Part shown: positions 32,272-38,232 of the stretch, one piece after another
Layout: every line of letters starts with the position of its first letter
Numbering within the stretch: the first letter of the stretch is position 1
Assembly (NCBI GenBank): GCA_014728955.1
Contig: WJKT01000042.1
Span: forward strand, 1 to 38,232
DNA: 38,232 nt
Source of the DNA: Candidatus Peregrinibacteria bacterium
GTDB taxonomy: Bacteria; Patescibacteriota; Gracilibacteria; UBA1369; PNNO01
Direction: 5' to 3'
Notes under the pieces: generated by a model
Told to the model about the DNA's origin: nothing
Seen by the model: only the letters and a program-made list of their open reading frames with translations
Databases searched by the model: none
Made by a program: the position numbers and the translations under genes

Positions 32272-32301
32272 ATTATACATGGAAAGCCGCTACGGAGTGA
32301 A
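32272..32301 (-). promoter_or_regulatory. Predicted promoter of the tRNA gene
   Basis: Minus-strand -35 TTCACT (32296-32301), 18-base spacer and perfect -10 TATAAT (32272-32277), about 24 bases before the tRNA start. Confidence 0.45.
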
Positions 32302-32326
32302 TACAAAATATAAGAACGTATTGAAT

Positions 32327-32683
32327 TTATTTCTTCGTTTCTTTTGATTCGGTCTTTTTTGATTGTTTCGCCGGAGAAGCTTTCTTCGTTTTCTTTGATG
32401 GTGCTTTCGAAGGTTTTACTTTGCCGGATCGAGCAATAGCTCGTGCTAATTTTGATTTCTTATTGGCAGCATTTTTCTTATGAATGATATTTTTTTTCGC
32501 TGCCGTGTCAATTACTTTGTATGCCTGCGGCAACGCTTTCTCTGCTTCTTCCTTTTTTCCTTCTTGTGCGGCGGTAAGCACTTTTTTCATATGCGTTTTC
32601 ATGAGACTACGCAACGGATAGTTTCGTTCTTGTCTCTTTTTTGCTTGTTTAACACGTTTTTTTGCTGATTTAATAATTGGCAT
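32327..32683 (-). CDS. rpsT: Small ribosomal subunit protein bS20
   Basis: A 118-aa protein; residues 1-85 match bS20 (MPIIKSAKKRVKQAKKRQERN, KVIDTAAKKNIIHKKNAANKKSKLAR). The core is helical and Lys/Arg-rich as expected. A C-terminal tail of about 30 residues (KPSKAPSKKTKKASPAKQSKK...) is longer than in E. coli S20 (87 aa) and low in complexity. It binds 16S rRNA during assembly. It is followed by the tRNA gene on the same strand. Confidence 0.93.
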   Translation of the reverse strand: MPIIKSAKKRVKQAKKRQERNYPLRSLMKTHMKKVLTAAQEGKKEEAEKALPQAYKVIDTAAKKNIIHKKNAANKKSKLARAIARSGKVKPSKAPSKKTKKASPAKQSKKTESKETKK

Positions 32684-32758
32684 AGTGATGATTTAGTATT
32701 GCTTCTACAGAAATTGCCCATAAAATATAGGTGATACATCCTCTAATGTCAAACCTTT

Positions 32759-33376
32759 ATGAATGCCACTAAGCATCATGGTAAGGAGATTATTTTGGCT
32801 TCTGAAAGCAAACGAAGAATTCAGCTGCTTGAAGGCCTCCGTATACCTTTTAAATCGGTCCCGAGTACTATTATTGAGCCTTCCTTTGATAGCAGTCATC
32901 AAAAACCGGCTGCCTTTGCTATTTCGAATGCCCGTCAAAAAGCCCAGTCGGTTGCAGAAAAACAAGAACGCAGTGTAGTGATTGGAATGGACACAATAGG
33001 TGAATATGAAGGACGCGTATTCGAAAAACCTCGTGATAGAGCTCATGCTCGGGAAATGATCCGCTTGTTGAGCGGAACAACCCACCACGTTATTACGGGT
33101 ATAGCCATTATTGACAGTGATTCCGGGCAATCGGTTGAAGCTGCGGAAACGACAACCGTGACCTTTAACAGTCTTTCCGGAAATGAAATTGAAAGCTATC
33201 TTGATTTTGGAGAATGGCGAGGGCTTGCCTGCGGATATGGTATTCAGGGAATCGGGGCACTGTTTATCGAAAAAGTTGAAGGTGATTATTTTAATGTGGT
33301 TGGTTTTCCTCTTCATCGTTTTTATCATCTGATGAAAGAAATGGGATTGGATATACTTAAAATAATGGGGGAGTGA
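32759..33376 (+). CDS. maf: Maf-family nucleotide pyrophosphatase
   Basis: A 205-aa protein with the Maf signatures: LASESKRRIQLLEGL (SxSxRRxxLL), VVIGMDTIGEYEG (the DTxV-type motif; here DTI), the long basic segment KPRDRAHAREMIRLLSG and GYGIQGIGALFIEKVEGDYFNVVGFPL. Maf proteins hydrolyse non-canonical or modified nucleoside triphosphates (dTTP, UTP or m7GTP by subgroup); this one's specificity is open. It is divergent from rpsT. Confidence 0.9.
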   Translation: MNATKHHGKEIILASESKRRIQLLEGLRIPFKSVPSTIIEPSFDSSHQKPAAFAISNARQKAQSVAEKQERSVVIGMDTIGEYEGRVFEKPRDRAHAREMIRLLSGTTHHVITGIAIIDSDSGQSVEAAETTTVTFNSLSGNEIESYLDFGEWRGLACGYGIQGIGALFIEKVEGDYFNVVGFPLHRFYHLMKEMGLDILKIMGE

Positions 33377-33443
33377 ATTTTAATCTGGTAAAAACCCTTT
33401 AAATAAGGTAAAATAAAAGGGAAATAAAAATAAAAGTATCGAT

Positions 33444-33854
33444 ATGAATGCTCATAAGATTGTAACGTTTATCAAATACACATTGGTGGCAACCGTGGGG
33501 CTGACCTGCGACATGACAACACTCTTTATGTTGGTTGAATATGCTCATTTTCCCATCTTGCTCGCTACCGCGCTAGCTTTTATGGTCGCGGTAATTGTCA
33601 ACTTTAATCTGCATAAACGATGGACCTTCCATGATACGTCACATAATTTGAAAAGACAGTTTACCGCCTTTTTTGTTATTTCGATAATGAACTTTGTACT
33701 AACGCTTGTATTTATGTTTATTTTTGTCGATCTTGTGCATCTTTGGTATGTACTGGCAAAAATTATTACAGCAACGCTCGTTCTTATTTTCAGTTATATC
33801 ATGAATCGGTTATGGACGTTTAAAAAGATACATGTAAAGGGGAAGACCTTTTAA
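33444..33854 (+). CDS. GtrA-family membrane protein
   Basis: A 136-aa protein with four membrane helices (about residues 8-27, 33-53, 72-95 and 98-120). GtrA markers are the start FIKYTLVATVGLTCDMTTLFML, the motif AVIVNFNLHKRWTF after helix 2 and the closing YIMNRLWTFKK. The family is linked to translocation of lipid-linked sugars for glycosylation of surface polymers or proteins. It lies directly before the large SLH surface protein but with a separate promoter between, so a link to glycosylation of that protein is only a possibility. Confidence 0.88.
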   Translation: MNAHKIVTFIKYTLVATVGLTCDMTTLFMLVEYAHFPILLATALAFMVAVIVNFNLHKRWTFHDTSHNLKRQFTAFFVISIMNFVLTLVFMFIFVDLVHLWYVLAKIITATLVLIFSYIMNRLWTFKKIHVKGKTF

Positions 33855-33933
33855 GATAAACGTTTCCCCCATACGTTAATTCCTAATAGGCTTCGTGTTT
33901 AGAAGTTTTTTTGTGTGCACGCAACATTAACCC

Positions 33934-33962
33934 TTGACAAAAACAAGCGATGTAGTTATAAT
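33934..33962 (+). promoter_or_regulatory. Consensus promoter of the 1089-aa surface-protein gene
   Basis: Perfect -35 TTGACA (33934-33939), 17-base spacer and perfect -10 TATAAT (33957-33962): the best promoter in the window. Transcription from about 33969 gives a 93-base leader to the ATG at 34062. Confidence 0.85.
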
Positions 33963-33967
33963 CGCTT
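33945..33967. repeat. Inverted repeat across the -10 box
   Basis: Perfect 7-base arms AAGCGAT (33945-33951) and ATCGCTT (33961-33967), 9 bases apart, spanning the spacer and -10 region of the consensus promoter. Possible operator for a dimeric repressor. Confidence 0.45.
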
Positions 33968-34061
33968 CTAAACTTTGTAATGTCATGCGCCCTTTCTCTT
34001 TATAAAGAACAGAAACACCATTAATATATGTACAATTTTTACACATTTAAACCCTTTATGT

Positions 34062-37000
34062 ATGTATAAGACAGCACAAATCTTCAAACGCACGGCGGCA
34101 ACGTTGATGGTTATGTCGCTTGCGTTGACGCTTTTTGTTGCAAACATCGCTTCGGTAAAAGCTGATGTTGCGGCAATTGATAGCTTTGAAGTTGTTCAAA
34201 GCTCTTTTAATCCGTCAGAACAATCGGCGGAAATTAATTTTTCCCTTAATACATCGGGAAAAGTCGGTTTGGAAATCCACGAAGGCAGCAATCCTATTAA
34301 AACGCTTGCAATGCGTCAGGATGTAACTGCGGGAAGCCACACGTATTATTGGGATGGTACCAATGATAGTGGCACGCAGGTTGCCGAAGGAACGTATAAA
34401 GCACAACTACTTTTCTATGGTAGTGATTTTGCTTTATTTGCCGATGATACTGTAACTGTAGATTTTGGTGGAGGTACAACCCCTCAACCAACCAATGTGA
34501 TTACCAATGATTACGCCTATCCTCAACAATTTGATCCTCGCTTGGAAACAACCAAGATTTATTTCACTCTTAACGATTCTGTTGAAGAGTTAGCGGTGGA
34601 AATTGAGAAAAACGGATCACATGTTGTTACTTTAATGAGTAATCAAAGTAAGTCATCAGGAACATATTATGTGATATGGAATGGTAGAAACAAGCATAAT
34701 GTGACTGTTGGTGAAGGTGAATATCGTTATGTAATAAGTGCAACCGGAGATTTCGGCAGCGATGTTGAATATGGGTATATTGCCTCAAATTATGGTAGCG
34801 AGATTGGCATAGAGCCTAATGTTACAAACGACTATGTTTCACCATCTACCTTTGATCCGCAAGATGAGGATACTCGAGTATTTTATACCCTAAATACCGG
34901 GGCGGATGTAACCGTTGAAATTTACGACGGGTCAATGCTTGTTGATATTTTGTCCGATCATGAAGATGAAAATTCGGGAACGCATTCCGTAATATGGGAT
35001 GGGCGAAATCTTAACGGCGATCTTATGTCGGAGGATACCTATACCTATAAAGTATATGCGGAAAATGCATGGGGAGATGATATGGAAGAAGGATCGGTTA
35101 CTGTTGATTACGAATCAAACAACAATACCGTTGTAACACCGGATGTTACCAATACCTATGCTTCTCCGGATGAATTTGATCCGACTGAAGAAGATACTAC
35201 TATTACCTATACCTTAAATACATGCGCTTATATAACGGCAAAAGTATATAAGAAATCAAATAATGCATATGTAACAACATTGGAAGAAATTGATTATCAA
35301 TGTGAAGGAAATCATTCATTAACATGGGATGGACGCGATGATGATCATGATATTGTAGAGAATGGTCAATATACTATTGAAATAAGTGCTCAAAACAGTA
35401 AAGGATCTGATGAAGAAGATGATGAAGTGACTGTTGATGACCCGGATGCAGATGATGATACTGGAGACGCTCCAAATGTATATGATATGGAGGTTGATCC
35501 GGAAGAATTTGACCCATATGACACAACAACAACGCTTTCATTCAGACTTGATGAATGTGCCGATACAACTGTTCGCGTATATGATGAAGACGATGATCTC
35601 GTTAACGAATTACGTGATGAAGTGTATTGGTGTAGTGGAGAACACGATGTCGTATGGGACGGTGAAGATGAAGATAATGATGAAGTTGAGGAAGGAGACT
35701 ATTACTTTAAAGTCATTGCTGAAAATGAAGATGGCGACGATACCGAGGAAATCTGGGTAGAAGTCGATTATGATGCAGATGATGATGCAGATGAAGATCC
35801 AAAAATTACAGATGTTGATGTTGATCCGGAAGAATTCGATCCATATGAAGAAGAAGCTGAGCTTAGCTTTGAATTAAACACCTGTGCTGAAGTTACCATC
35901 GAAGTACGTGATGATGATAACGATCTTGTTTATGAAGTGATTGATGACAAATGGCTTTGTGAAGGAGATCACGATTATGACTGGGACGGAGAAGATGAAG
36001 ATAACGATTATGTAAGACAAGATGATTATGAGTTCTATATAAGAGCTGAAAATAGTTATGGAACCGATACCGAGCGTGCCGATGTGGAAGTTGATTATAA
36101 TGGGCACACGGTAGATGAAGAAGAACGATGTGCGGGATACCTCGATGTGAGTGCCAACGATCCTTATTGTGAAGCAATTGAATATGTAAAAGGTTCCGGC
36201 ATTTTCGACGGATATCCTGATGGTTATTTCCGTCCATACCAGGCAATTAATCGTGCAGAAACAACAAAAGTGATTGTACGAGCATTTAATTATCCTGAAC
36301 TGCCTGCCGATGGTACAAACCTTGGATTCTGGGATTTATCACCATGGGATTGGTACATGGGATACATTAGAACAGCAAAACAATATGGAATCATTCAAGG
36401 ATACCCTGATGGAAGCTTTAAACCGGCACAAACGGTTAATCGAGTTGAATTATTAAAGATTTTCCTTGAATCGGCTAAGGTTGCGTTACCATCATGTGCG
36501 GGACCGTCGTATCCTGATACAATGGCAAACGTGTGGTATTCAGACTATGTATGCTATGCAAAAATGCATAACTTGATGGATACCGATTACTACGGGATGT
36601 TTAATCCGGCGAAACCGATGACTCGTGGTGATGTTGCTGAATTGTTCTATCGATATTCCGAACGAAATCTTGGAGATAACAATTATTACGACGATGACTA
36701 CTATAATGATTACGATTCGCCTCGTGTATCAAATGTACGTCTTTCCGACTATGTTGTAGAGGAAGGTGATGGATTCAGAGTGTATTACACGCTTGATGAA
36801 GGAGCGGAAGTAACAATTGAAATCCTCGATGACAATAAAGATGAAATCCGGACTTTGCTTGATGAATTATATCGTTCAAGTGGCGAACATAGTGTTTATT
36901 TTGACGGAGAAGATGACGATGAAGATGAATTATCCGAGGATGAATACTTTGTCCGTATCGAAGCTGAAAACCGAAATGGACGATATAAAGTTGATATCAA

Positions 37001-37331
37001 ATTTGAAGTTGATGAAGATGCCGGTGGTGTACGTATTACATCACTTGAATTGTCGGACGATGAATTTGATCCTGATTACGAAGATGTTGAAATCTCATTC
37101 CGCATTACTGAAGATGCTGAAGTTACCGTACGAGTTTACGATGACGATGATGACTTTGTAGCGGAATTATGGGATGACCGTGATCGTGACGAAGGCAACC
37201 ATGACCTTGAATGGGATGGTAGAGATGATGATGACGATCAAGTTTCGGATGGTAATTATACGATCAAAGTTATTGCTGATGATGGTGATGATACCGATAC
37301 CGACGAGATTGAAGTAGAAGTTAATAGCTAA
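34062..37331 (+). CDS. Large acidic SLH surface protein with eight FlgD-like Ig repeats
   Basis: A 1089-aa secreted protein. A signal peptide (1 to about 34, SVKA) is followed by six Ig-type repeats with the FlgD-Ig-like core (FDP...FxLN...VEIxDx...G.H.xxWDGR): starts near residues 40, 147, 252, 360, 471 and 580. Then come three SLH units (about 689-868; GYPDGYFRPYQAINRAE, GYPDGSFKPAQTVNRVE) and two more Ig repeats (887, 990). Repeats 4-6 each have a Cys pair that could close a disulfide. Asp and Glu become more frequent along the protein, up to runs such as DDDDDQV. It is likely the main S-layer or cell-surface protein, with Ca2+ binding possible. A terminator follows. Confidence 0.85.
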   Translation: MYKTAQIFKRTAATLMVMSLALTLFVANIASVKADVAAIDSFEVVQSSFNPSEQSAEINFSLNTSGKVGLEIHEGSNPIKTLAMRQDVTAGSHTYYWDGTNDSGTQVAEGTYKAQLLFYGSDFALFADDTVTVDFGGGTTPQPTNVITNDYAYPQQFDPRLETTKIYFTLNDSVEELAVEIEKNGSHVVTLMSNQSKSSGTYYVIWNGRNKHNVTVGEGEYRYVISATGDFGSDVEYGYIASNYGSEIGIEPNVTNDYVSPSTFDPQDEDTRVFYTLNTGADVTVEIYDGSMLVDILSDHEDENSGTHSVIWDGRNLNGDLMSEDTYTYKVYAENAWGDDMEEGSVTVDYESNNNTVVTPDVTNTYASPDEFDPTEEDTTITYTLNTCAYITAKVYKKSNNAYVTTLEEIDYQCEGNHSLTWDGRDDDHDIVENGQYTIEISAQNSKGSDEEDDEVTVDDPDADDDTGDAPNVYDMEVDPEEFDPYDTTTTLSFRLDECADTTVRVYDEDDDLVNELRDEVYWCSGEHDVVWDGEDEDNDEVEEGDYYFKVIAENEDGDDTEEIWVEVDYDADDDADEDPKITDVDVDPEEFDPYEEEAELSFELNTCAEVTIEVRDDDNDLVYEVIDDKWLCEGDHDYDWDGEDEDNDYVRQDDYEFYIRAENSYGTDTERADVEVDYNGHTVDEEERCAGYLDVSANDPYCEAIEYVKGSGIFDGYPDGYFRPYQAINRAETTKVIVRAFNYPELPADGTNLGFWDLSPWDWYMGYIRTAKQYGIIQGYPDGSFKPAQTVNRVELLKIFLESAKVALPSCAGPSYPDTMANVWYSDYVCYAKMHNLMDTDYYGMFNPAKPMTRGDVAELFYRYSERNLGDNNYYDDDYYNDYDSPRVSNVRLSDYVVEEGDGFRVYYTLDEGAEVTIEILDDNKDEIRTLLDELYRSSGEHSVYFDGEDDDEDELSEDEYFVRIEAENRNGRYKVDIKFEVDEDAGGVRITSLELSDDEFDPDYEDVEISFRITEDAEVTVRVYDDDDDFVAELWDDRDRDEGNHDLEWDGRDDDDDQVSDGNYTIKVIADDGDDTDTDEIEVEVNS

Positions 37332-37366
37332 AGACGAAATCGCGAAACAATACGAATATATGGTTG

Positions 37367-37401
37367 AAAGAGCACCTTGTCCCATTGATAAGGTGCTCTT
37401 T
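37367..37401 (+). terminator. Intrinsic terminator of the surface-protein gene
   Basis: Perfect 12-bp stem AAAGAGCACCTT / AAGGTGCTCTTT, 11-base loop, then TATTTG. It lies 36 bases after the stop codon at 37331. Confidence 0.85.
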
Positions 37402-37413
37402 ATTTGATAGAAT
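37385..37413 (+). promoter_or_regulatory. Predicted promoter of first YtxH gene, embedded in the terminator
   Basis: -35 TTGATA (37385-37390), 17-base spacer and -10 TAGAAT (37408-37413), each 5 of 6 to consensus. Its -35 box and spacer overlap the loop and right arm of the terminator. Confidence 0.5.
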
Positions 37414-37443
37414 AGTAAGAAGCATCAATTAAAACAAACAACT

Positions 37444-37695
37444 ATGAAAACGCGAAAAACAGTAGCTCTCGGAGCACTTATCGGTACGGCTTTTGCTCTT
37501 ATGTTTGCTCCTCAAAAGGGTGAAAATGTACGTAGAAAGCTTCATAACGAGACACATAATCATCGTATAGACATTCAACCGCTGGGCAGGGGATATGCAC
37601 AGTTATTTCATGAATTTATTCGAGTTATGAAAACGAAATACATTACGATTCGCGGGAAGAACCCGTTTACTGTAACCGCCTTGAAAAAGCAATAA
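37444..37695 (+). CDS. Short YtxH-like membrane protein
   Basis: An 83-aa protein starting MKTRKTVALGALIGTAFALMFAPQKGENVRRKL, the typical YtxH N-terminus: one Gly-rich membrane helix followed by FAPxKGxxxRxxL. Unlike usual YtxH proteins it lacks the long coiled-coil tail, and the rest (34-83) is basic with no clear motif. YtxH proteins are stress-linked in Firmicutes. It may be a shortened paralogue of the gene at 37785. Confidence 0.7.
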   Translation: MKTRKTVALGALIGTAFALMFAPQKGENVRRKLHNETHNHRIDIQPLGRGYAQLFHEFIRVMKTKYITIRGKNPFTVTALKKQ

Positions 37696-37726
37696 ACGAA
37701 TATGTAGGGGAGACAAGGCTAAAATC

Positions 37727-37754
37727 TTGCATATTTTGGAGAGTGATTTATAAT
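37727..37754 (+). promoter_or_regulatory. Predicted promoter of second YtxH gene
   Basis: -35 TTGCAT (37727-37732), 16-base spacer and perfect -10 TATAAT (37749-37754), about 30 bases before the ATG at 37785. Confidence 0.55.
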
Positions 37755-37784
37755 TAATTTTGTACTTAAATAACTAATTTTACT

Positions 37785-38210
37785 ATGGGTAAACATCGAT
37801 CAGGACTATTATTGGGAATGATAGCCGGTACGGCACTGGGTATTCTTTTTGCTCCCAAAAAAGGGAAGAAGTTGCGAGAATCAATTAAAAGAGAACGAAG
37901 CCAGGGTGGTTATGGATTGGAAGCGGTTAAGGATGGGTTTGTCGATATGGGTAAGGAGGTTATTCATACTGCAAAAGAAGCGTATGAATCGGAGCCGGTT
38001 CAAGAGCAGCTTGGTAAAGCGAGAGTTGCTGCTGAAGAAATGGCTGAAGAAGGGAAAAAACGAGCGACAAAAGCTGCAAAAAAAGTTGGAAGAAAAGCAA
38101 AGACCGCAACAAAGAGAACAGCTACAAAAGCTAAGAGAAAAGCTAAAACAACAGCGAAACGCGCTTCTACAAAAGCTCGTAAGTTTACAAAGAAAAAGCT
38201 CAAAAAATAA
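37785..38210 (+). CDS. YtxH-domain protein with histone H1-like Lys/Ala tail
   Basis: A 141-aa protein. Residues 1-35 are a YtxH module (GLLLGMIAGTALGILFAPKKGKKLRESIK). A helical acidic region (36-85, DGFVDMGKEVIHTAKEAYESEPVQEQL) comes next. The last ~55 residues are almost only Lys, Ala, Thr and Arg in K-x-A-K and T-K-A-K-R-K repeats, as in bacterial histone H1-like (Hc1/AlgP-type) tails. Such tails bind nucleic acid or polyanions. Coupled to a membrane helix, this could tether DNA or a charged polymer to the membrane; that is inference. The stop is TAA at 38208-38210. Confidence 0.78.
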   Translation: MGKHRSGLLLGMIAGTALGILFAPKKGKKLRESIKRERSQGGYGLEAVKDGFVDMGKEVIHTAKEAYESEPVQEQLGKARVAAEEMAEEGKKRATKAAKKVGRKAKTATKRTATKAKRKAKTTAKRASTKARKFTKKKLKK

Positions 38211-38232
38211 TAGCCGCTTTACGGTATATGTA

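Noticed and set aside
33839..33875. GGGGAA/TTCCCC hairpin after the GtrA gene as terminator
   Set aside because: The stem is only 6 bp with a ~20-base loop and no T-run follows.
34215..37385. Several minus-strand frames inside the acidic surface-protein gene
   Set aside because: They arise from the GAT/GAA-rich sequence read backwards (I/H/F-rich) and have no starts or signals of their own.

Overview
This window looks like a genome fragment from a Candidate Phyla Radiation (Patescibacteria) bacterium. The evidence is its low GC content, compact gene-dense layout, almost universal lack of Shine-Dalgarno sequences, SLH-domain surface proteins, an FtsA gene followed by a 'baseplate J-like' membrane protein, an archaeal-style form II/III RuBisCO, and a minimal two-subunit [NiFe] hydrogenase. 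TGA is used as an ordinary stop, so this is not a code-25 lineage (Gracilibacteria/Absconditabacteria). A Peregrinibacteria-like or Parcubacteria-like organism would fit, but the exact phylum is inference.

Layout. 1-4.1 kb: a plus-strand surface operon with a 5'-truncated SLH protein, an SGNH-fold protein, a 36-aa membrane microprotein, an MBOAT O-acyltransferase and an SLH-C39 peptidase-like protein. 4.1-13.3 kb: MtaB tRNA methylthiotransferase, a lipoprotein, two secreted proteins (DUF4215 cysteine-rich and PKD repeats), two unknown proteins, and the FtsA/membrane-protein pair. 13.4-13.7 kb: an isolated 72-aa gene with its own promoter, strong SD and terminator. 13.7-20.1 kb: housekeeping genes (ddl, BI-1 family, yceD-rpmF-nusB-rnc, a NUDIX hydrolase, leucyl aminopeptidase, a deaminase). 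20.2-24.5 kb: a small LiaF-TM-like protein, NrnA-like phosphoesterase, RuBisCO with strong promoter and terminator, DoxX-like protein, ferredoxin and a Fur-family regulator. 24.9-31 kb: hydrogenase region. 31-32.2 kb: a small accessory patch with a transposase remnant, a membrane protein and a CIRCE-controlled orphan gene. 32.2-38.2 kb: tRNA(CAU), rpsT, maf, GtrA-like, a 1089-aa acidic SLH surface protein, and two YtxH-like proteins.

The most interesting system is the minus-strand operon at 30929-26414: hypC-hydE (one fused ORF), hydG, [NiFe] hydrogenase small subunit, [NiFe] hydrogenase large subunit. HydE and HydG are known as radical-SAM maturases of [FeFe] hydrogenase, while HypC is the scaffold that carries the Fe(CN)2CO unit of [NiFe] hydrogenase. 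Fusing HypC to HydE, and co-transcribing it with HydG and the [NiFe] structural genes, suggests that here the diatomic ligands of a [NiFe] site come from the HydG/HydE route (tyrosine-derived CO/CN) rather than from HypEF/carbamoyl phosphate. A divergent protease-like gene of hydrogenase-maturation type lies just downstream (24959-25345), and the small subunit has a complex-I-like tandem Cys-Cys cluster motif. Together these genes look like a minimal hybrid hydrogenase module, perhaps using the nearby ferredoxin.

A second notable signal is a near-perfect CIRCE operator (31656-31682) over the promoter of a single uncharacterised membrane-anchored protein, which points to HrcA heat-shock control of an unknown gene. 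All functional statements rest on motif reading by eye; no database search was run.
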